This document shows positions 1 through 5,317 of a stretch of 5,969 bases of DNA, piece by piece. The translations under genes and the position numbers were made by a program. This DNA is from DASPWV01 sp046727855 (GTDB lineage: Bacteria; Acidobacteriota; Vicinamibacteria; Vicinamibacterales; UBA2999), in NCBI GenBank assembly GCA_046727855.1, contig JBKPDL010000087.1, positions 1 through 5,969 on the forward strand, written 5' to 3'. Below the pieces are notes generated by a model that worked only from the letters and a program-made list of their open reading frames with translations, was not told the origin of the DNA and made no database searches. Every line of letters starts with the position of its first letter. Position 1 is the first letter of the stretch.

Positions 1-134
1 GCGGCCACAGACGTGAATTTTGTACGCGTTGTGGACCCGCATAACGGTCTACGGCGCGCGGAGCGCGCCAAGCCAACAACAAGAACTAGCCAAGGGCCGC
101 GGAGTTAGCCGGATATCAAGGGCAGGGCCCTTGG
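1..134. other. Intergenic region downstream of the S1-domain gene
   Basis: No credible coding region is visible here; the short open frames lack family resemblance and ribosome binding sites. The stretch holds a short GC-rich hairpin (53-69) and most of a long perfect inverted repeat (82-142) that reaches into the end of the minus-strand S1-domain gene. What lies to the left is outside the window. Confidence 0.6.
53..69. repeat. Short GC-rich hairpin, 7-bp perfect stem
   Basis: The arms ggcgcgc (53-59) and gcgcgcc (63-69) are perfectly complementary around a 3-nt loop. No T-tract follows on either strand, so a classical intrinsic terminator is not supported. It may be chance in GC-rich DNA or part of the 3' processing region of the S1-domain transcript. 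Confidence 0.4.
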
Positions 135-142
135 CTAGTTCT
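82..142 (-). terminator. Perfect 17-bp inverted repeat across the S1 gene stop codon, candidate terminator
   Basis: The arms agaactagccaagggcc (82-98) and ggcccttggctagttct (126-142) are exact reverse complements separated by 27 nt (99-125). On the minus strand the first arm contains the last codons and the TAG stop (137-135) of the S1-domain gene. The second arm is followed by a T-rich stretch (TTGTTGTTGG). A perfect 17-bp stem with 10 G:C pairs is unlikely by chance. The loop is large for a textbook intrinsic terminator and the T-tract is interrupted, so it may instead be a 3' stabilising or REP-like element. Confidence 0.5.
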
Positions 143-1307
143 CGCGCGGCTCGAGTGCACCGCGCAGTTTGTCGGCGAGTGATCCTCCGAACTTCTCTTG
201 CGGCGCACCTTCACGGCGCTCCGTGTACTCGCGCACCTCCTCCGCTTCTTCGGCATCCACAACCGCCTTGGCGCTGAGACGGATACGGCGGCCTGACGCG
301 TCGATGTCGAGGACGACCACCTGCACGTCGGCGCCGCTTGGAAACTCGCGCAGTAGATCGGCTTGCTTCGCAACGCCGGCTTCGCTCAACGGGATCAATC
401 CCTCCACTCCAGGCTCGAGCTCAACGAACGCCCCGAATTGCGTGATCCGCGTCAGGCGACCGCTGCACACCTGCCCTTTCTCGTACCTCTCCTGGACCGT
501 CGACCACGGATCGTCGGACAGTTGTTTCAATCCGAGCGAGATCTTCCGCGTGTCCTCGTCGATGCGCAGCACCTTGACGGTGATCTCGTCGCCGGGTTTG
601 ACGACTTGTGAGGTGTCCGACACGCGCGACCAGCCCATCTCTGACACGTGCAGCAGGCCTTGCACGCCTGCGCCGAGATCGACGAACGCGCCGAAGTCGC
701 GCACGGAGGTGACGCGTCCGGTGATCACTGCGTCGGGGGCGATCGACTTTCGTACCTCGGCAGCGCTCGCGCGCTGCTCCTCGTCGAGCAGTGCTCGCCT
801 CGAGACAACGACGTTTCGACCGCCTTCCTTGTACTCGATGATGCGGAATTTGTAGACCCGCCCTTCGTGCGCCGAGGGCTCGGTGTTGCGGACGATGTCG
901 ATCAGAGAGATCGGACAGAACGCGCGGTGCCGACCGATGCGCACTTCGTATCCGCCCTTCACCGCCCGTTCGACTTTTCCTTCGACGGGAAGACCGGTTT
1001 GGAACGCGTCCTGGAGCTGTTTCTCGGTCGCCGCTCGGCGCGCCAGCCTGCGCGAGAGCGTCAGCCCCCCGTCGGTCGACACAACGACGGCTTGAATGCG
1101 GTCGCCAGTAGCGACTTCGAGCTTGCCCTCGTCGTCCTTCAGTTCGTCGAGATCGATAGCGGCCTCGCCTTTGCCGCCAACGTCCACGAACGCCACCTCC
1201 GGCCCGATCGCCACGATCGTGCCCTCGATGGTCTGGCCTTTCTCGAGGCGTTTCGCTTTGTGCGATGCCTCGAACAGTGTGGCAAAGTCTTCTTCCGGAT
1301 CGCTCAC
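135..1307 (-). CDS. Protein with four S1 RNA-binding domains (ribosomal protein S1-like)
   Basis: The 390-residue product has four OB-fold S1 domains at about residues 22-88, 104-172, 192-261 and 276-347, followed by a charged tail rich in Glu and Arg. Domains 3 and 4 are the most canonical, with the FGAFVDL (205-211) and FGAFVEL (291-297) cores and the following GLLHVSE and GLIPLSE strands. Domain 2 is divergent but keeps a typical S1 end (VVVSRRALL). The family binds single-stranded RNA; ribosomal S1 brings mRNA to the 30S subunit. Proteobacterial S1 has six domains, while four-domain homologues occur in other phyla, so this may be a shorter S1 or an accessory S1-type RNA-binding protein. 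The start is set at GTG 1307 because AGGAG (1319-1315) lies 7 nt upstream. The frame stays open to 1499 only because it runs through the 19-bp array. The TAG stop lies inside a long hairpin. The gene has no close same-strand intact neighbour. Confidence 0.9.
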   Translation of the reverse strand: MSDPEEDFATLFEASHKAKRLEKGQTIEGTIVAIGPEVAFVDVGGKGEAAIDLDELKDDEGKLEVATGDRIQAVVVSTDGGLTLSRRLARRAATEKQLQDAFQTGLPVEGKVERAVKGGYEVRIGRHRAFCPISLIDIVRNTEPSAHEGRVYKFRIIEYKEGGRNVVVSRRALLDEEQRASAAEVRKSIAPDAVITGRVTSVRDFGAFVDLGAGVQGLLHVSEMGWSRVSDTSQVVKPGDEITVKVLRIDEDTRKISLGLKQLSDDPWSTVQERYEKGQVCSGRLTRITQFGAFVELEPGVEGLIPLSEAGVAKQADLLREFPSGADVQVVVLDIDASGRRIRLSAKAVVDAEEAEEVREYTERREGAPQEKFGGSLADKLRGALEPREN

Positions 1308-1314
1308 ACGCACG

Positions 1315-1319
1315 CTCCT
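1315..1319 (-). promoter_or_regulatory. Shine-Dalgarno site fixing the S1-domain gene start
   Basis: AGGAG on the minus strand lies 7 nt before GTG 1307 and only 1 nt before an in-frame GTG at 1313. The spacing supports 1307 and argues against the repeat-derived extension to 1499. A weak TAAGAT hexamer, possibly a -10, sits at the repeat edge near 1377-1382, but no matching -35 is visible. Confidence 0.65.
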
Positions 1320-1380
1320 GCTATGTGGCCGTTGTTGCCTGCCGGAACGGTCTCGTCGGTGGTGCTCTGTGCCCCATCTT

Positions 1381-1504
1381 AGCGACCTCCGTCCCCGCCA
1401 GCGACCTCCGTCCCCGCCCGCGACCTCCGTCCCCGCCCGCGACCTCCGTCCCCGCCAGCAACCTCCGTCCCCGCCAGCAACCTCCGTCCCCGCCCGCAAC
1501 CTCC
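1381..1504. repeat. 19-bp tandem repeat array, about 6.5 copies
   Basis: On the plus strand the unit is agcgacctccgtccccgcc. Six full copies start at 1381, 1400, 1419, 1438, 1457 and 1476, and a partial copy covers 1495-1504. Only two positions vary: base 1 reads a,a,c,c,a,a,c and base 4 reads g,g,g,g,a,a,a. There are no spacers, so this is not CRISPR. On the minus strand the unit is rich in short G-runs (GGCGGGGACGGAGG). Because 19 is not a multiple of 3 and the unit has no minus-strand stop, all three minus frames stay open and give Arg/Gly-rich pseudo-peptides with a 19-residue period. The array ends about 73 nt upstream of the S1-domain gene start and abuts the end of the TPR remnant. Confidence 0.95.
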
Positions 1505-1785
1505 AGAGACTTCGCTTTCAGCTTTGCAATCTTCTGTTCGGCAACTTGACGAAGTGCAGCTTTGAACTGCGGGTTGATCGTGTCGGGGGGCAGCAGTTCC
1601 AGGCATTTCTCCTCGGCGGCCAGAGCAAGATCGTTCTGTCCGTTGGCAATGTAACCATCGGCGAGGCTGTCGTGCGCGTTTGCAGATGTCGGATACGCCT
1701 CGACGTTCAGTCGAAACAACTGTATTGCCTCGTCGCTCTCGCTAGAGGAGGACGTCGTACTCCCGGCCGGACGAGCCTGCGCGCG
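1505..1785 (-). pseudogene. C-terminal TPR remnant of a serine-hydrolase-type protein
   Basis: Reading from 1785, the frame contains one clear TPR-like pair of helices, starting SDEAIQLFRLNVEAYP and continuing SANAHDSLADGYIANGQ, then a basic helical end (AEQKIAKLKA). This sequence type is the usual C-terminal tail of secreted beta-lactamase-fold or other hydrolases in Acidobacteriota. Here the catalytic portion is missing: the frame begins directly after the TGA (1788-1786) of the upstream remnant, in the same frame, with a low-complexity Ser/Thr linker. No ATG or ribosome binding site precedes it. The frame then runs on through the 19-bp array to a TAG at 1323-1321, giving a non-native Arg/Gly tail. 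I read it as the stump of a gene whose 5' part was deleted, and do not expect it to be expressed as an independent protein. Confidence 0.6.
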
Positions 1786-2351
1786 TCACTGGACCCGCTT
1801 CGCGCGCCAAACCTCGTTTCCGTAGCGGGTCATGGTCACGCTTGTCACCCGGCCGTTTGCATCCTTCTGCAGCGTGTACACAAACTCGCCGCCAGGACCG
1901 ACGAGCCCGCCGTTGGCAGTTTCGAACAGCGGCACTTTGTGCGCGTCGGGAGTCGGCGTACCAAAATGCTTCCGACTCTCGTGACGGTGAACAGGCGTCC
2001 GCTCGAGAGTTGGTAGCCACCAAGAACGCCGTCGTAGTTGTCGCTCACAATCGGTCCGTCGTGCAACTGTGTGTTTTGAAGAGACAGCGCTCGCCATTCG
2101 CCATCCAGCCACGCATACACGGTCCGCGTTGTCACACAGACTGAACTGCGCCGCGGCCATTCGCTCGAGCGCGGATCGATCCTTTCGGCCAACGGCATCC
2201 TGCATGTCCTTGATGAACGCACGCACGTCGCGTTCAGTGTCCGATGAAGGCTGACCTGCAGCGACGTTCGCAGCAGTCGCGTACGCCGCAACGAGATCCA
2301 GGAAGGAAGCAGCACGAGCGCGTGCAGCGTCCTTGCCGACCGGGCTGACAT
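1786..2351 (-). pseudogene. Frameshifted secreted protein remnant with DUF3471-like C-terminal domain
   Basis: A strong ribosome binding site precedes ATG 2351, which starts a signal-peptide-like segment (SARSARTLHALVLL). The readable protein then changes frame three times. Near 2300-2310 it moves to the frame encoding DLVAAYATAANVAAGQPSSD and a helical stretch (VRAFIKDMQDAVGRKD) resembling the start of an NTF2/SnoaL-like domain. Near 2105-2145 it moves to the frame encoding VYAWLDGEWRALSLQ and YDGVLGGYQLSSGRLFTVTR. Near 1980 it returns to the frame encoding HFGTPTPDAHKVPLFE and ends FVYTLQKDANGRVTSVTM...WRAKRVQ with a TGA stop. The last part matches the layout of DUF3471-type beta-barrel domains found at the C-terminus of secreted hydrolases. 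Each shift corresponds to a single-base indel. The NTF2-like part is shorter than usual. The gene is either decayed or affected by sequencing errors; the function is not assignable. Confidence 0.6.
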
Positions 2352-2626
2352 ACAAGCCCCCTCCTTTGCTGTGGAACAATCAGCGGACGGGCAATATAGC
2401 GGAATTTGTCAGTCACGGCACGCGTACCAGTGCAACCTGCGCTTACCCCGTCTATTCGATTCTCAGTCCGCCGATCCGGTGCCGACGTTCCATGAATCTG
2501 ATCCTGACGAGAACGCGCGCGACAGTTACCGGCTGAACAAACCGTAAAGCTGGACGGACTAACTAGTGGCGTCGGCTGCGGGCATCGGGTACAAAGCGAT
2601 CGAAAGCGACGGGAAAGGGAGGAAGA
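2352..2626. other. Divergent intergenic region between the frameshifted gene and dodecin
   Basis: This 275-bp stretch separates two divergent starts and should contain both promoters. I see the Shine-Dalgarno sites and a possible minus-strand TATATT at 2398-2393, but no well-matched -35/-10 pair for dodecin and no recognisable operator. Short open frames here have no family resemblance. Confidence 0.5.
2360..2364 (-). promoter_or_regulatory. Strong Shine-Dalgarno site of the frameshifted gene
   Basis: The minus strand carries AAAGGAGG, with GGAGG 8 nt before ATG 2351. This locates the original start in a frame that later runs into frameshifts, and shows the locus was once a functional gene. 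A TATATT hexamer at 2398-2393 could be a -10, but no convincing -35 accompanies it. Confidence 0.6.
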
Positions 2627-2830
2627 ATGTCCATCGCCAAAGTTTCTGAGATCAGCGCGACGTCGACCAAGAGCTTCGAGGATGCGATTCAGGAGGGTCT
2701 CGCGCGGGCGGACAAGACGCTGCGCAACATTCGTAGTGCGTGGATCAAGGAGCAGCAGGTGCGCTACGAGAATGGAAAGGTTACGGAGTATCAAGTCAAC
2801 ATGATGGTGACGTTCGTGCTCGACAACTGA
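2627..2830 (+). CDS. Dodecin family flavin-binding protein
   Basis: The 67-residue product has the full dodecin layout: an N-terminal strand (SIAKVSEIS), a single helix (SFEDAIQEGLARADKTLRNI), then two strands ending in YQVNMMVTFVLDN. Dodecins assemble into hollow dodecamers that bind flavins (riboflavin, FMN or FAD) and are thought to store or quench them in the cytoplasm. Trp39 (SAWIKEQ) and Gln57 (EYQVN) sit where characterised dodecins have the flavin-stacking Trp and the isoalloxazine-contacting Gln. Length is normal and no residue appears to be missing. The start is supported by GGAGG at 2618-2622, four nt before the ATG. It appears monocistronic, converging on the DUF2182 gene, with an inverted repeat just after the stop. 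Confidence 0.93.
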   Translation: MSIAKVSEISATSTKSFEDAIQEGLARADKTLRNIRSAWIKEQQVRYENGKVTEYQVNMMVTFVLDN

Positions 2831-2840
2831 TTCAGCTCTC

Positions 2841-2907
2841 AGCTATCGGCTTTCAGCTGCCGGCTTGCGGCTTGCGGGCTCGCGATCCGGGCTGGAAGCT
2901 GATAGCT
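2841..2907. repeat. Imperfect long inverted repeat after dodecin
   Basis: The left arm (2841-2863, starting agctatcggctttcagc) closely matches the reverse complement of the right arm (2887-2907, ending gctggaagctgatagct), with two substitutions and a 2-nt bulge over about 21 bp. The loop of 23 nt contains a short repeat (cggcttgcggcttgcggg). It starts 10 nt after the dodecin stop. It has no T-tract, so it may be a REP-like or transcript-end element; terminator function is a guess. Confidence 0.6.
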
Positions 2908-3020
2908 CTCCGCTCGTCGCGTTGCTGTGCGCGCGCTGTCAAAGGAAGGTCGCGGAACTGAGCAGGCCTCACGCGCAAGACACCAGCGTGGGCGGCGGCG
3001 AAACTTTCCATGCGCATCGT

Positions 3021-3038
3021 TGCCGTATACGCACGGCA
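3021..3038. terminator. Small hairpin beyond the DUF2182 stop, weak terminator candidate
   Basis: The arms tgccgt (3021-3026) and acggca (3033-3038) flank a 6-nt loop, 11 nt past the DUF2182 stop on the minus strand. No T-tract follows, so intrinsic termination is weakly supported. Confidence 0.2.
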
Positions 3039-3049
3039 TCGCGAATGGT

Positions 3050-3682
3050 TCAGGCGAGTGGTGGCAGCAAGTATACAGACCCGGTCGCAAGCAACGCCAG
3101 GCCAACTCCAATTCGCACGAGTTCGCCACGCGGCGTCACCTGTTCGAGCAGCGTGGCATCGGTGATCGCCAGCATCCACCACAGATTTGCCATGCCAACG
3201 GCGAGCGTCGATCCCATCAACGCCCAGCAACAGCCGACGCAGAACACGCCATGACCAAATCCGATCCGCCACGCGTGGGTTGGACCGTTCCGCCATCGCC
3301 CGAGCAGATAGCTGAAAGGGCTTCGACAATGCGTGCGGCATGCGCGTTTGAGCGCTGTGAACTGCACCACGCCGGCACCGATGAGCGCGAGGCCCGCCGC
3401 GGTGGAGGGTAGCCCGCGCCCTGCGTCGAGACCGATCTGCTGTGCGAGGATGATCTGAACTATCGCCGCGAGAACGGAATAGAGCAGCCACGCGCCGCCA
3501 TATCCAGCGAGGAAAGCAGCCGTCGCCGCAGTTCGATTTCCGTGGACAGCGAAGCGGCGAAATACCATGACCCATGGCCACGCGACCGGCGCCATCATCG
3601 CCGACATCATCGCGAACCACATCGCTGTGAGCGAGAGAGTGCTCGCAAGTGAACCGCCGGTCGCCGCATGCGTGGAATGCAC
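3050..3682 (-). CDS. DUF2182 domain-containing integral membrane protein
   Basis: This 210-residue protein carries the hallmarks of DUF2182 (COG5486, predicted metal-binding membrane protein). These are a first membrane helix with MWFAMMSAMMAPVAWP (residues 21-36), helices near 54-80 and 93-110, the motif LKRACRTHCRSP (111-122), the Cys-rich GHGVFCVGCCWALMG (144-158), NLWWM (166-170) and a last helix near 191-208. The Cys, His and Met residues suggest metal handling at the membrane, but the family has no established function. It lies immediately downstream of the DUF1326 gene, 7 nt after its TAA if GTG 3682 is the start. This pairing is seen in other genomes and suggests a shared pathway. The start is uncertain: GGAGA is too close to GTG 3682 (1 nt), and the longest frame begins at ATG 3745 with a 56-nt overlap and an unconvincing extra N-terminus. 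The domain itself is complete. Confidence 0.88.
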   Translation of the reverse strand: MHSTHAATGGSLASTLSLTAMWFAMMSAMMAPVAWPWVMVFRRFAVHGNRTAATAAFLAGYGGAWLLYSVLAAIVQIILAQQIGLDAGRGLPSTAAGLALIGAGVVQFTALKRACRTHCRSPFSYLLGRWRNGPTHAWRIGFGHGVFCVGCCWALMGSTLAVGMANLWWMLAITDATLLEQVTPRGELVRIGVGLALLATGSVYLLPPLA

Positions 3683-3689
3683 GTCTCCG

Positions 3690-4342
3690 TTACCCTGCGC
3701 GGCCGGCCTCGCCCATCGCCCACTCGAAATTCGAGAACAGGCCATGCGACCCGCGGTTGTTGATCACGATGAGCCCATCGTCGTAGTCGGTATCGCCGGT
3801 GCCGAGGACCTGATGCGGCGCGTGAATCTGGTTGAAGCTGTTTTCGAACGTGACCGGCTTCGACTTATCACGCCCGCGAATCTGCGTGACGACGGCCTTC
3901 AGCCGATCGGCAATGGAAAGACGTTTGACTGCGCCTTCATCATCGTGGAGCTCAATGGTGAGGAATTCCGTGGCCTGACGTCTGCCGACGAAGCTGCCGA
4001 GCTTCTCCCACGGACCACCTGCCCGTCCGCTGAGAATCGTGTCGAGCGCGTGCCGCTGTCCCTCAGAAGCCGATTCGTCGACGATGATCGTTTGCGTCCA
4101 GTCACCGTCGATCATCCGCTGCGGCGAGTCGAACACAATCACCGCTTTCGTCCCGGCCAAAGACACGTCACCAAACATGCCTTCGTCGAAGCGGAACGCC
4201 CAGTACCCTTTGCAGCGCTCGTGGTGCACAGTTGACTGAAATGCATGTGACCGGGGCAGACGAGCGTGCACGCGCAGTTTTCGAAGATCAGACCGCGACA
4301 CCACCAGGATGGTGAGGTGGCGGCCTGCCGATTCTCTCGCAT
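3690..4342 (-). pseudogene. DUF1326 domain-containing protein, interrupted by one frameshift
   Basis: From ATG 4342 the frame encodes WWCRGLIFENCACTLVCPGH and then MHFSQLCT, the Cys-rich N-terminus typical of DUF1326. The rest is in another frame and continues HERCKGYWAFRFDEGMFGDV through QTIIVDESASEGQRHALDTI, GGPWEKLGSFVG, QIRGRDKSKPVTFEN and SNFEW to TAA 3692-3690. Restoring one base at the CC of 4224-4223 (ACC-ACG to ACC-CAC) joins the halves into a 217-residue protein of normal length, with Cys at 15, 23, 25, 29, 39 and 44. DUF1326 proteins are soluble, have clustered Cys residues and no known activity; metal binding is an inference. The stop is followed within a few bases by the DUF2182 gene. 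The single shift could be a recent mutation or a consensus error, since every other motif is intact. No clear ribosome binding site precedes 4342, so the exact start is unsure. Confidence 0.8.
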
Positions 4343-4447
4343 AGCATCGAACTGTATCAGGACACCGGCCTGACCCCTTCGTCACATCGTCCGTCCCGCA
4401 GGATTAATCGGTTTTAGACTGTTCGTTCGGTAACTCTGGAGGTCGTG
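4343..4447. other. Divergent intergenic region between DUF1326 and the DinB-family gene
   Basis: About 105 bp separate the two divergent genes and should hold both promoters. Apart from the Shine-Dalgarno site of the plus-strand gene, no convincing -35/-10 pair or operator palindrome is visible. Confidence 0.4.
4438..4442 (+). promoter_or_regulatory. Shine-Dalgarno site fixing the DinB-family gene start
   Basis: GGAGG lies 5 nt before ATG 4448 but only 2 nt before the in-frame GTG at 4445, so the ATG is the better start. Confidence 0.7.
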
Positions 4448-4957
4448 ATGAAGCGAGTCCTGCGTTTCGCGCTCGTGGCGGCGGTGATGTTCGGCTCTGG
4501 TGGGGTGGCGATCGCCGAGCAGGCTAAGCCGGCGCCTACATATGAACAAGCCATTCTGAATCAGTGGCGCAGTCTCCACAACAAGATCCTGACCATGGCG
4601 AAGGACACTGTGTTCCCGGACGACAAGCTCGGATGGAAGCCGCATCCCGATTCGCGCAGCGTGCTCGAGGAATTCCGCCACGTGACGATCGGGCTGGAGA
4701 TGACCAGCGCGATAGCGCGCGGCGAGAAGTTCGATTTCGAGGCGCGCGAAAAAGCCGACGCCGCCAAGCCGAAGACGCGCGCGTCGATGGTGGCCGAAAT
4801 GGAAAAGGCGATCGCCGCGTCGTATCCGTTGGTGGAGTCGAAGCCGACGCCGCAGTTGATCGGGTGGCTCGAGCACCAGGGCGAGCACTACGGCAAGCTG
4901 GTCACCGCCTACCGTGCCAATGGCATCGTGCCGCCGATCAGCAGACCGAAGTCGTAA
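4448..4957 (+). CDS. Secreted DinB family protein
   Basis: The 169-residue product begins with a signal peptide (KRVLRFALVAAVMFGSGG, probable cleavage after AIA at about residue 23). A DinB-like four-helix bundle follows. The diagnostic FPDDKLGWKPHPDSRSVLEE (56-75) and the C-terminal LEHQGEHYGKLVTAYRANGI and VPP are characteristic of the DinB/YfiT-like superfamily. His78 and the pair His143/His147 (HxxxH) are the likely metal ligands; His44 in the first helix is another candidate. Known members include metal-dependent thiol transferases, but most, including the secreted type, have no defined substrate. Length and motifs are complete. The gene is divergent from the DUF1326-DUF2182 pair and appears to be single. 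Its 3' side carries interleaved inverted repeats. Confidence 0.9.
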   Translation: MKRVLRFALVAAVMFGSGGVAIAEQAKPAPTYEQAILNQWRSLHNKILTMAKDTVFPDDKLGWKPHPDSRSVLEEFRHVTIGLEMTSAIARGEKFDFEAREKADAAKPKTRASMVAEMEKAIAASYPLVESKPTPQLIGWLEHQGEHYGKLVTAYRANGIVPPISRPKS

Positions 4958-4966
4958 CGGATAGGT

Positions 4967-5066
4967 AACAAATTCAAAGAGGTCGAGGGAGACAGGAGAT
5001 AAAGGACTTTGAACCTGTTCTTCCCGACCTTCCCGACCTTCCTGTTCGCTATTTGTCTCCCCCGAC
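4967..5066. repeat. Two interleaved inverted repeats downstream of the DinB-family gene
   Basis: Arm A (4967-4979, aacaaattcaaag) pairs with A' (5007-5019, ctttgaacctgtt) at 11 of 13 positions. Arm B (4982-4994, gtcgagggagaca) pairs with B' (5054-5066, tgtctcccccgac) at 12 of 13. The order A-B-A'-B' is that of a pseudoknot or of two mutually exclusive folds. It starts 9 nt after the DinB-family gene stop, so it would sit in that gene's 3' untranslated region. Confidence 0.6.
5014..5047. repeat. 9-bp tandem repeat flanked by cctgttc copies
   Basis: The unit ttcccgacc occurs at 5021-5029 and 5030-5038, followed by a partial ttcc. Direct copies of cctgttc flank it (5014-5020 and 5041-5047). It lies between arms A' and B' of the interleaved inverted repeats. 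Its small size fits slippage-type expansion. Confidence 0.7.
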
Positions 5067-5286
5067 TGCTCGACGTGCTCGACGCCGATGAGAACGAGCT
5101 CAATTTCGCGATCGAGATGCTCACCCCGCCCGGCAGCAGCGACGCTGAGGTGCAGAGACCGCACTCGGTCTACGTCACGAACTCGTGCTTCGCCGCGCCG
5201 AGTTCCGACACCTCGTCAACACAGTGCACCACGCGTACGAGATGCTGGTTGCGCCCTTATCCTCGACTTGGATCGATCGTTACGAG

Positions 5287-5317
5287 AATAAAACTGGGCT
5301 CGCGCAGCAACGTTGCT
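5287..5317 (-). terminator. Palindrome and T-rich stretch at the end of the permease gene, candidate terminator
   Basis: The 12-bp perfect palindrome agcaacgttgct (5306-5317) overlaps the permease stop codon (5318-5316). On the minus strand it can fold with a few neighbouring bases and is followed about ten bases later by CAGTTTTATT. The stem is short and the T-stretch displaced, so the call is tentative. Confidence 0.35.

Larger units (their letters stand above)
2831..3049. other. Convergent intergenic region
   Basis: The 219 bp between the dodecin stop and the DUF2182 stop show no coding sequence. It holds an imperfect inverted repeat (2841-2907) and a short hairpin (3021-3038), either of which may separate the two converging transcripts. 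Confidence 0.55.
4958..5315. other. 358-bp gap without a convincing gene
   Basis: The left part (4967-5066) is structured, with two interleaved inverted repeats and a 9-bp tandem repeat. The right part (about 5067-5300) has high GC at third positions in several frames. Two plus-strand stretches look faintly protein-like: DVLDADENELNFAIEMLTPP from about 5070, and EFRHLVNTVHHAYEMLVAPL from about 5197 in another frame. Neither has a ribosome binding site nor a family I recognise, and neither is long enough to call. It may be a decayed gene or simple intergenic DNA. Confidence 0.5.

Noticed and set aside
169..855. Plus-strand open frame of 228 codons
   Set aside because: It lies antisense to the well-supported four-domain S1 gene, has Ser/Thr/Arg-biased composition and no ribosome binding site.
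1381..1504. CRISPR array
   Set aside because: The repeats are head-to-tail at a 19-bp period with no spacers and no cas genes nearby.
1096..2016. Long plus-strand open frame (306 codons)
   Set aside because: It crosses the S1-domain gene, the tandem array and two remnants on the opposite strand. Its product is Ser/Pro/Arg-rich with no domain, so it is a shadow of GC-rich minus-strand coding.
2853..3620. Minus-strand open frame of 255 codons overlapping DUF2182
   Set aside because: It is in a different frame from the DUF2182 motifs, is Arg-rich, and lacks membrane helices or any family resemblance.
3567..4235. Plus-strand open frame of 222 codons
   Set aside because: It is antisense to DUF1326 and DUF2182, both of which show clear family motifs; no start signal supports it.
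4382..5164. Minus-strand open frame of 260 codons
   Set aside because: It is antisense to the complete secreted DinB-family gene and extends into the repeat region. Its composition (Arg, His, Leu, Glu) is that of a shadow frame.
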